Shown: positions 16,442-27,418, counted from the stretch's first letter. The stretch: DNA of 64,000 nucleotides from Streptomyces venezuelae (GCF_008642295.1 NZ_CP029190.1:5191501-5255500); one strand, 5' to 3'. A program made the numbers and translations. Notes: generated from the sequence alone by a model not told the origin.

Positions 16442-18508
16442 ATGGCTCAGGAAGCGACCCCGCCGGCCGTGGACCCCGGCCCCCGCCCGCAGTCCGGTTC
16501 CGGCGCCGACCACACCTCGCGCGGGATCCTCGCCTCGATCGGCGCGCTGATGCTCGGCCTGCTGATCGCCGCACTGGACCAGACCATCGTCTCCACGGCT
16601 CTGCCCACCATCGTCAGCGACCTCGGCGGCATGGACCACCTGTCCTGGGTGGTCACCGCCTATCTGCTGGCCTCCACCGCCGCCACCCCGCTCTGGGGCA
16701 AGCTGGGCGACCAGTACGGCCGCAAGAAGCTGTTCCAGGCCGCCATCGTCATCTTCCTGATCGGCTCCGCCCTCTGCGGTCTCGCCCGGAACATGCCCGA
16801 GCTCATCGGCTTCCGCGCCTTGCAGGGCCTGGGCGGCGGCGGACTGATCGTGCTGTCGATGGCCATCGTCGGCGACATCGTCTCGCCCCGGGAGCGCGGC
16901 AAGTACCAGGGCCTGTTCGGCGCCGTGTTCGGCGCGACCAGCGTGCTGGGGCCCCTGCTCGGCGGACTGTTCGTGGACCAGCTGTCCTGGCGCTGGGTCT
17001 TCTACATCAACATCCCCATCGGCATCGTCGCCCTCGTCACCATCGCCGCCGCCCTCCACATTCCGGTGCGCTCCGAGAAGCACACCATCGACTACCTCGG
17101 CACCTTCCTCATCGCCGCCGTCGCCACCTGCCTGGTGCTCGTCGCCTCCCTCGGCGGCAGCTGGGGCTGGGGCTCGGCCCGGATCATCGGCCTCGCCGTC
17201 CTCGGCGCCGTGCTGCTCGTCGCCTTCATCCGGGTGGAACGGCGCGCCGCCGAACCCGTACTGCCCCTCAAACTGTTCCGGATCCGGACCTTCACGCTCT
17301 GCTCCGTGATCAGCTTTATCGTCGGCTTCGCGATGTTCGGCGCGATGGTCTACCTGCCGACCTTCCTCCAGGTCGTCCAGGGCGTCTCACCGACCCTGTC
17401 CGGCGTCCACATGCTGCCGATGGTCCTCGGCATGCTGATCGCCTCCACCGCCTCCGGGCAGATCGTCAGCCGCACCGGCCACTGGAAGGTCTTCCCCCTC
17501 CTCGGCACCGCCGTCACCGCCCTCGGCCTGCTCCTGCTGCACCAGCTCCACCGCACCAGCTCCACCTGGGAGATGAGCATCTACTTCTTCGTCTTCGGCA
17601 CCGGCCTCGGCCTGGTCATGCAGGTCCTGGTGCTCGTCGTCCAGAACGCCGTCAGCTACGCCGACCTCGGCGTCGCCACCTCCGGTGCCACCTTCTTCCG
17701 CTCGATCGGCGCCTCCTTCGGCGTCGCCATCTTCGGCACCGTCTTCACCAACCTCCTCGACGACCGGCTCGCCGCCTCCCTCGCCGGAGTCACGCTGCCG
17801 GCCGGCGCGAGTGCCGCCCGGCTCGAAGCCGACCCCAGAGCCATCGGCCAACTCCCCGCAGAACTGCAAGCCACCGTCCTGGACGCCTACGCCACCTCCA
17901 TCACCGATGTCTTCCTCTACGCCGTACCGATCGTGCTCATCGCCTTCGTGGTGGCCTGGTTCCTCAAGGAGGACAAGCTGCGTGCCTCGGTGACCGCACC
18001 CGATGTGACCGAGACCCTCGCCTCCAACCCGGTCGAGCGCAGCTCCCGCGACGAGGTCGCCCGCGCCCTCTCGGTGCTCGGCACCCTGCAGGGCCGGAAG
18101 CACATCTACGAGAAGATCACCGCGAAGGCGGGCTACGACCTGCTGCCCGCGGCCAGCTGGCTGCTGCTGCGGATCGCCCGGTACGGCTCGGCCGAGCCCG
18201 CGCTGCTCGCCGAGCGCACCGCGGTACCGCTACGGGCCATCACCGATGCGGCCCGGCAGATCGAGGAACGCCGGCTCGCCGTCCGCGACGGGCTGCCGCT
18301 GGTCCTCACCGACCAGGGCCGTGAGGTGGCCGGACGGCTGGCCCAGGCACGCCAGGAGTCCCTCGCGGAGCTGTTGGGCGACTGGTGGGGCCCGGACCGG
18401 CCGACCGACCTGGTCAAGCTGGTCGAGGAGATCAACAGGGAGCTGTGCGGCTCGGACTCGGAAGAGCCCTACGACCACCCGCCCCGCCGCGACCACGCCG
18501 CGCCCTGA
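16442..18508 (+). CDS. MDR-type MFS transporter (EmrB/QacA, 14 TM) with C-terminal winged-helix-like domain
   Basis: 688 residues. The first ~510 form the DHA2 drug:proton antiporter: [19 protein letters not shown] (motif D1), [13 protein letters not shown] (motif A), [12 protein letters not shown] (motif C). A soluble tail of about 170 residues follows, where [20 protein letters not shown] and [18 protein letters not shown] read like a MarR-type winged helix. AGGAGG lies 6 nt before the ATG. Such tails occur on some streptomycete MDR pumps; whether this one binds DNA is unknown. Confidence 0.9.
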   Translation: MAQEATPPAVDPGPRPQSGSGADHTSRGILASIGALMLGLLIAALDQTIVSTALPTIVSDLGGMDHLSWVVTAYLLASTAATPLWGKLGDQYGRKKLFQAAIVIFLIGSALCGLARNMPELIGFRALQGLGGGGLIVLSMAIVGDIVSPRERGKYQGLFGAVFGATSVLGPLLGGLFVDQLSWRWVFYINIPIGIVALVTIAAALHIPVRSEKHTIDYLGTFLIAAVATCLVLVASLGGSWGWGSARIIGLAVLGAVLLVAFIRVERRAAEPVLPLKLFRIRTFTLCSVISFIVGFAMFGAMVYLPTFLQVVQGVSPTLSGVHMLPMVLGMLIASTASGQIVSRTGHWKVFPLLGTAVTALGLLLLHQLHRTSSTWEMSIYFFVFGTGLGLVMQVLVLVVQNAVSYADLGVATSGATFFRSIGASFGVAIFGTVFTNLLDDRLAASLAGVTLPAGASAARLEADPRAIGQLPAELQATVLDAYATSITDVFLYAVPIVLIAFVVAWFLKEDKLRASVTAPDVTETLASNPVERSSRDEVARALSVLGTLQGRKHIYEKITAKAGYDLLPAASWLLLRIARYGSAEPALLAERTAVPLRAITDAARQIEERRLAVRDGLPLVLTDQGREVAGRLAQARQESLAELLGDWWGPDRPTDLVKLVEEINRELCGSDSEEPYDHPPRRDHAAP

Positions 18509-18550
18509 GCCGCCGGGCGGCGGTCCGCCGAGCTCGTCAGACAGGCTCGT

Positions 18551-18576
18551 CAGACGAGTCAGACGAGTCAGACGAG
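18551..18576. repeat. 9-bp tandem repeat at the 3' end of the GNAT gene
   Basis: CAGACGAGT is repeated 2.9 times, overlapping the last codons and stop of the GNAT gene; a related GCTCGTCAGAC lies just before. Probably slippage that duplicated the stop-codon region. The protein is not changed because the first stop is used. Confidence 0.7.
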
Positions 18577-19062
18577 CTGCTTCTCGAACCAGTGCTCCGC
18601 ATACGGGCCCGAGTTGTACGCCGGTATTTCCGCGTACCCGTGTTTTGCGTACAGGCTTCGGGCCTCCACCAGATCGGACCGGGTGTCCAGCCGCACGCGC
18701 ACCGCGCCCAGCGCACGGGCCGCCTCCTCCAGGGCCGCGAGCACGGCCGCCCCGCCGCCGGTGCCGCGGGCGCCCGGCGCGACGTACACCCGGGTGAGCT
18801 CCGCCGTGGCCGGATCGAGCAGGCGTATGCCGCCGCAGGCCGCCGGCTCGCCGCCGAGCCGCCCCACGACGAACCGGCCGGTCGGCGGGACCAGGTCGTC
18901 GGCGGGGTCGTCCAGCATTCCCTGATCGATCTCGGCCTCGGTGACGGAACGCTTCCAGTAACGGCCCGCCACCTCGGCGTAATAGGCGCGCCGCAGCGCA
19001 GTGGCGTCCGGGGTGGTGAAGTCCTCCGGGGCTGCGGACCAACTGCTCATGTGCGTGTTCAT
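18568..19062 (-). CDS. GNAT-family N-acetyltransferase
   Basis: 164 residues. The acetyl-CoA signature is clear: ELTRVYVAPGARGTGGGAAVLAALEEAA (motif A with the R/QxxGxG/A loop), then RLDTRSDLVEARSLYAKHGY (motif B). The acceptor is unknown. The ATG at 19062 is the first sensible start; a second ATG four codons later is possible, and neither has a strong ribosome site. Convergent with the MFS gene. Confidence 0.85.
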   Translation of the reverse strand: MNTHMSSWSAAPEDFTTPDATALRRAYYAEVAGRYWKRSVTEAEIDQGMLDDPADDLVPPTGRFVVGRLGGEPAACGGIRLLDPATAELTRVYVAPGARGTGGGAAVLAALEEAARALGAVRVRLDTRSDLVEARSLYAKHGYAEIPAYNSGPYAEHWFEKQLV

Positions 19063-19178
19063 GGCGTCGATTCTGGAGGCCCTGCACTCCGCGCCGCATG
19101 GAATATCCACATCGCCAGGCCGATGATAGGAAAAAGGGCCATTCCTACAGTTCTCTTCTACGGAGGGTGTGATCCGTC

Positions 19179-19574
19179 ATGTCGGAGCATCCGGACTGTG
19201 CCGTCATCCGCCGCGGCTACGAAGCCTTCGGTAAGGGCGACATGGCGACCCTGGGCTCGCTGATGACGGCTGACGTCATCCACCACGTGCCCGGCAGCAA
19301 CCCGATGTCCGGGCACCACAAGGGCCGGGAGGCCGTCCTGGGGCTCTACCGGCGCCTGGGCGAGGAGACCGCCGGCACGATGCGCGTCGACCTGGAGCGA
19401 CTGCTCGCCGACGGCCGCGGGCACGTCATGTCCTTCCACATGTTCCGGGCCGACCGCGGTGACCGCGGCCTGGAGATGCACGAAGGGCTGTTCTTCACCC
19501 TCGTCGGCGGAAAGATCACCGACATCGACGAGTGTGTGGAGGACATCGCGGAAGCCGACGCCTTCTGGAGCTGA
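19179..19574 (+). CDS. SnoaL-like / NTF2-fold protein
   Basis: 131 residues with the NTF2-like cone layout: an N-terminal helix (CAVIRRGYEAFGKGDMATL), ADVIHHVPGSNPMSGHHKGREAV, then three long strands ending in KITDIDECVED. This matches the SnoaL-like polyketide-cyclase/isomerase superfamily, whose members have diverse small-molecule roles. Start ATG at 19179 with GGAGGG upstream. No operon partner. Confidence 0.85.
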   Translation: MSEHPDCAVIRRGYEAFGKGDMATLGSLMTADVIHHVPGSNPMSGHHKGREAVLGLYRRLGEETAGTMRVDLERLLADGRGHVMSFHMFRADRGDRGLEMHEGLFFTLVGGKITDIDECVEDIAEADAFWS

Positions 19575-19597
19575 GCGCCCCGCCCCCGGTACGAAGA

Positions 19598-19620
19598 GGG
19601 GCGCGGACTCGCCGCGCCCC
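19598..19620. terminator. Terminator between convergent SnoaL-like and monooxygenase genes
   Basis: GGGGCGCGG and its complement with a 4-5-nt loop, between two convergent stops. It is followed by a 15-bp direct duplication (TCCGTTCAGCCCTGC) running into the monooxygenase stop. Confidence 0.6.
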
Positions 19621-19643
19621 TGCTCCGTTCAGCCCTGCTCCGT

Positions 19644-19979
19644 TCAGCCCTGCTTCGGTGCCGCCTGCTGTACGACCTCGAAGGACCACAGCGTGGACCC
19701 CGAGGCCGCCGGTGCCGGCCGCTCGCCGCCGCCCGCGCCCGCGCCGCCGCCCTGGTGGGCGGCCTTCATCGGGCCCTCCATCCACGCCTGGAACGCGGCC
19801 TCGTCCCGCCACCGCGTGTACACCAGGTACTGGTCCGTTCCCTCCAACGGCTTGAGCAGCTCGAACCACTCGAACCCGTCCGAGTTCTCGACCGAGCCCG
19901 CGCGCGCCGCGAACCGCTGTTCCAGGACCTCCCGCTGCTCCGCAGGGACCGTCAGTGCGTTGATCTTCACGATGCTCAT
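19644..19979 (-). CDS. Antibiotic biosynthesis monooxygenase (ABM) domain protein
   Basis: 111 residues. The ferredoxin-like ABM fold is shown by MSIVKINALTVPAEQREVLEQRF, FEWFELLKPLEGTDQYLVYTRWRDEAAFQAWM and a C-terminal strand STLWSFEVVQ. A Gly/Ala-rich loop (about 78-95) is inserted before the last strand. The family includes haem-degrading and quinone monooxygenases; with no partner the substrate cannot be named. The last codons lie in a short direct duplication. Confidence 0.88.
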   Translation of the reverse strand: MSIVKINALTVPAEQREVLEQRFAARAGSVENSDGFEWFELLKPLEGTDQYLVYTRWRDEAAFQAWMEGPMKAAHQGGGAGAGGGERPAPAASGSTLWSFEVVQQAAPKQG

Positions 19980-20116
19980 GCGGCCATCCTAGGGAAGGCT
20001 GTCCACAGGACAGGCCGGGTCCGGTACCGGCCCGGGATATCGTCGTCCCGGGTACATGGACGCGGCAGCCAGGCGAAGTCGGGGTTGCGGGCGACAGGGC
20101 GGGAGGCCGGCGGGGC

Positions 20117-22126
20117 GTGGCTAATGCGGCGGAACACAGGGGTGCGAACGGTCATGCCGGGGTCATAGGCCCTGGTGGCGCGCGCGGACGGCTGGGCGCC
20201 GCGCGGGTTCTGCTGTGGGGGCTCGCCGCCGTGCTGGCCGTGCGACAGGCGGCTTCCGTGCTGCGGGTGCCACCGGGGGAGTGGCTCTCCGGCCTCTATC
20301 TCCCCACCCTCACCGGCTCCCTCTACGACGGCGGCCAGTTCACCGGAACTCCCTTCGCCGGGATGGTGCTGAAGCCGCTGGCAGGGCTGGCCGACCAGTC
20401 CTTGGAGGTGGCCTGGACCCTCGCCACCCTGCTGCTGGTCGCCGCCGTGGGGCTGGTGGCGGCGCGCGGACTGCCCGATCCCGTGCCCCGGCGCACCGCC
20501 CTGCTGGCCGCGCCCGTGCTGGTCGCCCTGATGATGGTCTCGCTGCCCGTCCGGGAGGCCGCGTTCCCCGGCCAGACCGCCGTGCTGCCCGTGCTGCTGG
20601 TGCTGTTCGCCGTCTTCCGGGTCCCGGGCGAACGCCCCGCCGGCTTCCTGATCGGTCTTGCCGCCGCCCTCCAGCCCGCGCTGCTGCTCTTCGCCCCGCT
20701 GCTGTGGGTGACCGGCCGCCGCACCACCGCCCGGGCCGGCGCCGTCACCTTCACCGGCGCCACCCTCCTCGCCTTTGCCGCGCTGCCCCGCGATTCCTGG
20801 ACGTACTGGGTGGACCACCTGGCGGGCACAGGGCTGGGCGGCAGTCCCGAGGGGCTCGCCAACCAGTCCCTGCACGGGGCGCTGCTGCGCCTGGGGTTCT
20901 CCGGACCGGTCGAGATCGGCCTGTACCTGGTCCTGGCGGGCGCCGCCGGGTACATCGGCCTGCGCCGGGCCGTCCGGTACGCCCGGGACGGCCAGCTGCT
21001 GCTCGCCGTCGCCGTCACCGGCTGTCTGGCCGTGGCCGTGTCCCCCACCGGCTGGCGGCATCAGCTGCTGTGGGTGCTGCTGGCGGTGGCCGGGAAGGTG
21101 GGCCGGAGGGCTGCGGACCGGCCGGTGTGGCCGGTGGCGGTGGTGCTGGTGATCACCCTGCCCAGCCAGGTGCTGCTGCCGAACCTGGCCGCGCTGGCCC
21201 CCGTACGCGACAACGTACTGCTGCTGATCGCCCTGCTGGCGGCCTGTGTCGTGCCGTTCCTGCCGCGCAGTTCGCCGTACTGGCGGGAGCCGGTGCCCAC
21301 CTCGTACGGTCAGCCGGCCGCCGCCCGCTGGGCGCGGATCCCGCTGCTGCCGTTCTGGCGGCGGGTGCTCAGCCGCCCCAACCTGCTGCTGGAACTGCTG
21401 CTGATCCGGGTCGGGTACTCCCTCTACTCGCACATCCGGGCCGCCGCGCCGAACAGCCGGACGCTCGCCGAGGGGAACGCGAGCTCGATCCTCTCCCTCG
21501 AGCAAACGCTCGGCATCGACATCGAGTACGCCGTGAACCGGGTCGTGGCGCGGACCGGCTGGCTGGAGGGCTTCTTCAATTTCTACTACACCTCCTTCCA
21601 CTTCCTGGTTCCGCTGAGCATCCTCGCCGTCCTGTACTGGCGGCGGCCCGCCGACTACCGCTGGGCCCGCGCCTCGCTGGGCCTGGCCACGGTGATCGCG
21701 CTGTTCGGCTTCTGGCTGTTCCCGCTCGCGCCGCCGCGCCTCATGCCCGGTCTCGGCTTCATCGACACCGTGCACGGGCCGCAGGATCTGGCCAATCCGC
21801 AGTACGGGCCGATGACCGCGATCTCCAACCAGTACGCGGCGATGCCCTCGCTGCACTTCGGCTGGTCGCTGTGGTGCGGGGTCGTGATCGTGATACTCGC
21901 GCCGAAGGCCTGGCAGAAGCTGATCGGGGTGCTGCACCCGCTGATCACGGTGTGCGCGATCGTCGCCACCGCCAACCACTGGGTGCTCGACGCGGTGGGC
22001 GGCGCGGTGGTGGTCGGGGCCGGATTCGGCCTGGTGTACGTACTGTCCGGGCCGCGTCGGCTCCAGTTGCGGATGCCGGCCCAGCGGTCGGCCGCGCAGG
22101 AGGTCAGAGCCCCCGCCAGAACCTGA
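20117..22126 (+). CDS. Bifunctional GT87 / PAP2-family membrane protein
   Basis: 669 residues in two parts. Residues about 30-400 form a multi-pass DUF2029/GT87-type mannosyltransferase-like region (LYDGGQFTGTPFAGMVLKPL, FLIGLAAALQPALLLFAPLLW). Residues about 430-650 are a PAP2 (inositol-phosphorylceramide-synthase-like) domain with PSLHFGWSLW and ANHWVLDAVGG carrying the catalytic histidines. It should act on polyprenyl- or phospho-lipids at the membrane. The GTG start at 20117 has GGGAGG about 10 nt upstream; a later start is possible. Confidence 0.88.
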   Translation: MANAAEHRGANGHAGVIGPGGARGRLGAARVLLWGLAAVLAVRQAASVLRVPPGEWLSGLYLPTLTGSLYDGGQFTGTPFAGMVLKPLAGLADQSLEVAWTLATLLLVAAVGLVAARGLPDPVPRRTALLAAPVLVALMMVSLPVREAAFPGQTAVLPVLLVLFAVFRVPGERPAGFLIGLAAALQPALLLFAPLLWVTGRRTTARAGAVTFTGATLLAFAALPRDSWTYWVDHLAGTGLGGSPEGLANQSLHGALLRLGFSGPVEIGLYLVLAGAAGYIGLRRAVRYARDGQLLLAVAVTGCLAVAVSPTGWRHQLLWVLLAVAGKVGRRAADRPVWPVAVVLVITLPSQVLLPNLAALAPVRDNVLLLIALLAACVVPFLPRSSPYWREPVPTSYGQPAAARWARIPLLPFWRRVLSRPNLLLELLLIRVGYSLYSHIRAAAPNSRTLAEGNASSILSLEQTLGIDIEYAVNRVVARTGWLEGFFNFYYTSFHFLVPLSILAVLYWRRPADYRWARASLGLATVIALFGFWLFPLAPPRLMPGLGFIDTVHGPQDLANPQYGPMTAISNQYAAMPSLHFGWSLWCGVVIVILAPKAWQKLIGVLHPLITVCAIVATANHWVLDAVGGAVVVGAGFGLVYVLSGPRRLQLRMPAQRSAAQEVRAPART

Positions 22127-22172
22127 GGCCGGTGGCCGGTGGCCGGTGGCCGGTGGCCGGTGGCCGGAGGCC
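22127..22172. repeat. 7-bp tandem repeat (GGCCGGT, about 6.5 copies)
   Basis: Begins immediately after the stop of the GT87/PAP2 gene and runs to 22172; the last full unit is GGCCGGA. A simple tandem array prone to copy-number change, with no coding role seen. Confidence 0.9.
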
Positions 22173-22203
22173 ATGTCGAGTCAGTGCAGAAGGGGTGCCC
22201 ATG

Positions 22204-22248
22204 CCGAAGGGGTGCCGGGGTGGATGGACCGCCCCGGCACCCCTTCGG
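22204..22248. terminator. Strong bidirectional terminator
   Basis: 17-bp perfect stem (CCGAAGGGGTGCCGGGG and complement) with an 11-nt loop between the GT87/PAP2 gene and the convergent P450 gene. Confidence 0.8.
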
Positions 22249-22405
22249 TGGATCGCCGCGTCCTGTCATGATCCGCCCGGCGTGCCGGGCGCGCCAGTCG
22301 AACGGCCCCGGGGGCCGGGGCGGTGCCGTCGGCTGTCCGGCCACCCGATGGACGGCAGGGGCGTGGGCGTGGGAGGAAGGACCCCTGCCGTCCCGGACTG
22401 CCAGG

Positions 22406-23650
22406 TCAGCCGTGGGTGACCTGGAGTTCCTTGATTCCGTTCAGCCAGGCCGCCCGCAGCCGCCGCGGCGCGTCCCCGGTCAGCCGCAGGTCCGGCAGGG
22501 CGTCCGCCAGCGCGTTGAAGATCAGGTCGATCTCCAGGATGGCCAGGGACTTGCCGAGGCAGAAGTGCGGGCCGCCGCCGCCGAAGCCCAGGTGGGGATT
22601 CGGGTCGCGGGTGATGTCGAAGACCTCGGGGTCGGTGAAGACCTCCGGGTCGTGGTTGGCGGAGGAGTAGAACATCCCCACCCGGTCGCCCGCCTTGATC
22701 TTCTGGCCGCCCAGCTCGGTGTCCTGGGTGGCGGTCCGCTGGAAGGAGACCACCGGGGTGGCCCAGCGCACGATCTCCTCGGCGGCCGTGGCCGGCCGGG
22801 TCGCCTTGTAGAGCTCCCACTGGTCGGGATGGGTCAGGAAGGCGTGCATGCCGTGGCTGATCGCGTTGCGGGTGGTCTCGTTTCCGGCCACCGCCAGCAG
22901 CAGCACGAAGAACCCGAACTCGTCCGAGCTCAGATTGCCCTGGCCCTCGGCGGCGACCAGCTGGGTGACGATGTCCTTCGCCGGGCACTCCTTGCGGTCG
23001 GCGGACATGTTCATGGCGTAGCCGATGAGCTCCATCGCCGCCTCGGCGCCGACCTCCTCGGTGATGGCGTACTCCGGGTCGTCGTACGCGATCATCTTGT
23101 TCGACCAGTCGAAGATCTTCGCGCGGTCCTTCTGCGGTACGCCGATCAGCTCGGCGATGGCCTGGAGCGGCAGCTCGCAGGCGATCTGGGTCACGAAGTC
23201 GAAGCTGCCGTCGCCGGCCGCCGTCTTCGCCTCCGCGACGATCTGCCCGGCCCGGTTGCGCAGCGCCTCCTCCAGTCCGCGGATGGCCCGCGGGGTGAAG
23301 CCGCGCTGGACGATCTGGCGGACCCGGGTGTGTTCCGGCGGATCCATGTTCAGCATGATCAGGCGCTGGGCATCGATCTGTTCGCGCTGGATGTGCTCGT
23401 TAAAACGGATGATCGCGGTATTGGCGGTGGAGGAGAAGAGCTCCGGGTGGGTGGAGACGTATTTGACGTCCGCGTGCCGGGTGACGACCCAGTAGCCCTC
23501 GTCGTCGAAGCCGGTGATGCCGCGCTGCTGGGGGCACCACCAGACGGGGGCGGTCTGCCGCAGCCGGGCGAATTCCGGGAGGGGGACGCGGGCCTGGAGG
23601 AGATCGGGGTCCGTGGCGTCGAAGCCGTCGGGCAGCGCGGGGCAGGTCAT
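22406..23650 (-). CDS. Cytochrome P450, CYP125-like (steroid C26/27 hydroxylase)
   Basis: 414 residues. I-helix AVAGNETTRN, the EIVRWATPV..F.R segment, and haem loop FGGGGPHFCLGKSLA with the ligand Cys at about 364. The N-terminus (GFDATDPDLLQARVPLPEFARLR..PVWWCPQQ) is what I know from CYP125-type enzymes, which oxidise the terminal methyl of the cholesterol side chain. Start ATG at 23650 with GGAGT upstream. Its leader holds a TCTGAC palindrome and a KstR-like box, and the divergent neighbour is a FadA5-like thiolase. A ferredoxin at 37.1 kb is a candidate redox partner. Confidence 0.88.
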   Translation of the reverse strand: MTCPALPDGFDATDPDLLQARVPLPEFARLRQTAPVWWCPQQRGITGFDDEGYWVVTRHADVKYVSTHPELFSSTANTAIIRFNEHIQREQIDAQRLIMLNMDPPEHTRVRQIVQRGFTPRAIRGLEEALRNRAGQIVAEAKTAAGDGSFDFVTQIACELPLQAIAELIGVPQKDRAKIFDWSNKMIAYDDPEYAITEEVGAEAAMELIGYAMNMSADRKECPAKDIVTQLVAAEGQGNLSSDEFGFFVLLLAVAGNETTRNAISHGMHAFLTHPDQWELYKATRPATAAEEIVRWATPVVSFQRTATQDTELGGQKIKAGDRVGMFYSSANHDPEVFTDPEVFDITRDPNPHLGFGGGGPHFCLGKSLAILEIDLIFNALADALPDLRLTGDAPRRLRAAWLNGIKELQVTHG

Positions 23651-23664
23651 CGGGCAACTCCAAG

Positions 23665-23681
23665 TCTGACGGCCCATCAGA
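23665..23681. promoter_or_regulatory. TCTGAC-N5-ATCAGA palindrome upstream of the P450 gene
   Basis: 17-bp imperfect palindrome 15 bp before the P450 ATG. The same pattern occurs at 44426, 48599 and 53797, each upstream of a lipid or steroid gene. The cognate regulator is unknown. Confidence 0.5.
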
Positions 23682-23696
23682 AACTGTCCTGAAGGT

Positions 23697-23710
23697 AGTA
23701 ACGAGTTCTA
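23697..23710. promoter_or_regulatory. KstR-like box 1 (P450/thiolase region)
   Basis: AGTAACGAGTTCTA matches TnnAACnnGTTnnA except for the first base. Located 47 bp from the P450 start. Confidence 0.6.
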
Positions 23711-23717
23711 GAACTGA

Positions 23718-25100
<1,383 letters not shown>

Positions 25101-25254
25101 CTCTTCGCCCGTGGGTCCTCCGGACCGGGCGGGCGCCATCGACCCTGTGGGATGGGATGCGGAAGGCCCTGGTGGCCGGACCTGGGGAGGCCGGCCGCCG
25201 GGGCCTTCGTGTGTCTGCCGCCCGCCATGATCGAAGTAGGGTGGTCCGTCGGGC

Positions 25255-26652
25255 GTGATCACTCAAGAGAGAAGATGGGCAAGGAAGTTGCATCGCATAC
25301 GTACGAAGGTGGCGCTCGGTCTGGTGCTGTCCGCGGGTCTGGTGACCGGGTGCTCCGGAGAGGCGGAGCCCGGTGCCAAGGCCGGCGGCGGGGAGACGGG
25401 GAAGGTCACGGAGTCCGCGCCCGCGACGCCGAAGGGCCCGGCCTACCAGGGCAAGCCGGTGCCCGGGCTGGCCGCGCAGCCGGCCTGGAGCCTGACGGCC
25501 GAGGAGGCGGGGAACTGCGCGAGCAAGGCGTCCGAGAAGGAGACGTCGCAGCCTGACATCTGCACGGTCGGGGACGCCGTCATCGTCACCGGCTACCGCA
25601 ACGGGCAGCCGGGCACGAAGACCTTCACCGCCCGGCTCCTCGACGCCAAGAGCGGCAAGCTGCGCAAGAGCTTCGAGTTCGCCGTTCCCGAGGACACCAG
25701 CGGGTCCACGTCCTCCCCGACGGCGGCCACCGCGCAGGTGGGCGAGTGGCGGGACGGTTCGCCGGCCCTGCTGATCCGCAACCACGTCGTCACCCCGGCG
25801 GACGGCCTGAAGAAGGCCTCGTCCCAGACCGTGCTGACCATGTACGCGCCGTCCGGCGAGAAGCTGGGGAGCTCGTCCTTCGACGGGGACGACCACATGT
25901 CCACCCCGGTCCGGCACGGCTACCTCGTGGACGCCGGTGCCTCCGGCGGCGCCAAGTTCATCCCGATCGGTGACGGGGAGACCCTGACGACCAAGGCCTC
26001 GCACCTCGATCTCCGGGGGGCGGTCGGCTCAGGTCTCGGCTACTCCTCGCAGGGGGACATCTCCTTCCAGCCGTCCGCCGAGTGGCTGACCGCCACGGAC
26101 ATCCGCACGGGCAAGAAGGTGTGGAACACCAAGGACCTCGCGCCGCCGGCCGCCATCGCCAAGCTGGTCACCCCGACCAAGGCGACCAGTGCGCGGCTGA
26201 TGCCGTACCAGGGCGACAAGGCCCTCCTCGAATGGTCCTCGTACGGCGATTCCCAAGCGGTCATGACGCTGATCGACGTCAAGAGTGGCCGCCGGCTCGC
26301 CGAGGGGCCGGGCATCGACACCAACGGCACCATCGATGACGACGGCCTCGCCGTCTCCCCGGACGGCAAGACCGCCGTGGTGCAGTACGGCAAGGGCGCG
26401 GTCGCCTGGAACACGGAGACCGGCAAGGAACTGTGGCGCCAGGCCGCGGACGAGGTGAACATCATGCCGCGCGCCCTCCCGGGCAACGGCGTCTTCTACG
26501 CGTACCTGGACGGCAGCGCAGCCGCGCTCGACGCCCGTGACAAGAAGCTGCTGGCCTCCGGGATCGAGGAGATGCCGCAGTTCACGACGAACGGGTACGC
26601 CGCCGTCCGCGGCCCCGAGGGCCTCTTCATCTTCGCCACCCAGCCCGTCTGA
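25255..26652 (+). CDS. Lipoprotein with PQQ-like beta-propeller
   Basis: 465 residues as called. Lipobox LVTGC near residue 33, then a linker and a repeated strand pattern (LLDAKSGKLRKSF, ATDIRTGKKVWNT, IDVKSGRRLAEG, WNTETGKELWRQ, LDARDKKLLASG) typical of PQQ-like/quinoprotein propellers. It should be attached to the outer face of the membrane. TAGGGT at 25238 may be its -10, giving an almost leaderless GTG at 25255; a TTG at 25288 would give a shorter signal peptide. Ligand unknown. Confidence 0.82.
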   Translation: MITQERRWARKLHRIRTKVALGLVLSAGLVTGCSGEAEPGAKAGGGETGKVTESAPATPKGPAYQGKPVPGLAAQPAWSLTAEEAGNCASKASEKETSQPDICTVGDAVIVTGYRNGQPGTKTFTARLLDAKSGKLRKSFEFAVPEDTSGSTSSPTAATAQVGEWRDGSPALLIRNHVVTPADGLKKASSQTVLTMYAPSGEKLGSSSFDGDDHMSTPVRHGYLVDAGASGGAKFIPIGDGETLTTKASHLDLRGAVGSGLGYSSQGDISFQPSAEWLTATDIRTGKKVWNTKDLAPPAAIAKLVTPTKATSARLMPYQGDKALLEWSSYGDSQAVMTLIDVKSGRRLAEGPGIDTNGTIDDDGLAVSPDGKTAVVQYGKGAVAWNTETGKELWRQAADEVNIMPRALPGNGVFYAYLDGSAAALDARDKKLLASGIEEMPQFTTNGYAAVRGPEGLFIFATQPV

Positions 26653-26670
26653 CGGGTGCGCCGGACATGC

Positions 26671-26707
26671 AAAAGCGCCCGGCCGGAGGGTTCCGGCCGG
26701 GCGTTTT
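26671..26707. terminator. Bidirectional intrinsic terminator
   Basis: AAAA-GCGCCCGGCCGGA-loop-TCCGGCCGGGCG-TTTT between convergent genes; A- and U-runs flank the stem on both sides, so it serves both strands. Confidence 0.9.
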
Positions 26708-26736
26708 CGTGTGTCTGCTGTGTTGCCGCTGGTGGC

Positions 26737-27144
26737 TTAGTACCAGTGGTTGGCCTGCCAGAAGTTCCAGGCCTCGACGGGGGAGCCGTAGCGCTCGTTC
26801 ATGTAGTCCAGGCCCCACTTGATCTGGGTGGCGGGGTTGGTCTTCCAGTCGGCGCCCGCGGAGGACATCTTCGAGGCGGGCAGGGCCTGCATCAGGCCGT
26901 AGGCGCCGGAGGAGGCGTTGGTGGCGGTGAAGTCCCAGCCACTCTCGTGCTTGACGATCTTGTCGAAGGCGGCGAACTGGGCCGGGTCCTTGATCATCTG
27001 CTGGGCGATCGCCTTGGCGCTCGTCGGCGCGGCCTGAGCCGGAACCGTGGCGGCCAGCATGGAACCGGCGGCGGCGAGACCGACGACGGTGCCAGCAAGG
27101 GTCTTCTTGGAGGTGGCGATGCGGCGGATGACAGAAATGGACAC
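26737..27144 (-). CDS. Secreted lytic transglycosylase-like (SLT) protein
   Basis: 135 residues. Signal peptide ends PAQAA (about 36). The SLT-like domain includes FDKIVKHESGWDFTATNASSGAYGLMQALP, with the catalytic Glu in HESGW and the GAYGLMQ motif, and ends AWNFWQANHWY. It would cleave peptidoglycan outside the cell. GTG at 27144 with GGAAGG 8 nt upstream. Upstream in-frame codons overlap the leader and are not used. The leader (27145-27250) contains hairpins such as GCGTGAG/CTCACGC, but I do not recognise a riboswitch. Confidence 0.85.
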   Translation of the reverse strand: MSISVIRRIATSKKTLAGTVVGLAAAGSMLAATVPAQAAPTSAKAIAQQMIKDPAQFAAFDKIVKHESGWDFTATNASSGAYGLMQALPASKMSSAGADWKTNPATQIKWGLDYMNERYGSPVEAWNFWQANHWY

Positions 27145-27418
27145 GGATGAGCCTTCCGTAGGGAACAGGACCGTCGCGGCATGCCGAAGACATGCGTGAG
27201 CCACTCACGCGGTGGAGAGGGGTTCGTCCGGCGGGGGGCGGGAGCCCCGGCCGCCTCGGCGACATCACCAGTTAGCCAGGCCCCGGCAGCCCTGGCAACG
27301 TCCCCTCCTACTAGGAAGGATCGGAGGAAGACCGGAACCGGGTGCGCGGACGGCGGTACGGGGGCGGGCCGGGGCCTACGGGGCCGGGTCGTATGTGACG
27401 TGGGTCCTGTGGGCCGCC

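Noticed and set aside
19976..22174. A 732-residue open frame antisense to the GT87/PAP2 gene.
   Set aside because: Composition artefact of high GC: the sequence is a Gln/Gly/Arg/His-rich mirror of the sense strand with no domain, while the sense frame has clear enzymatic motifs.
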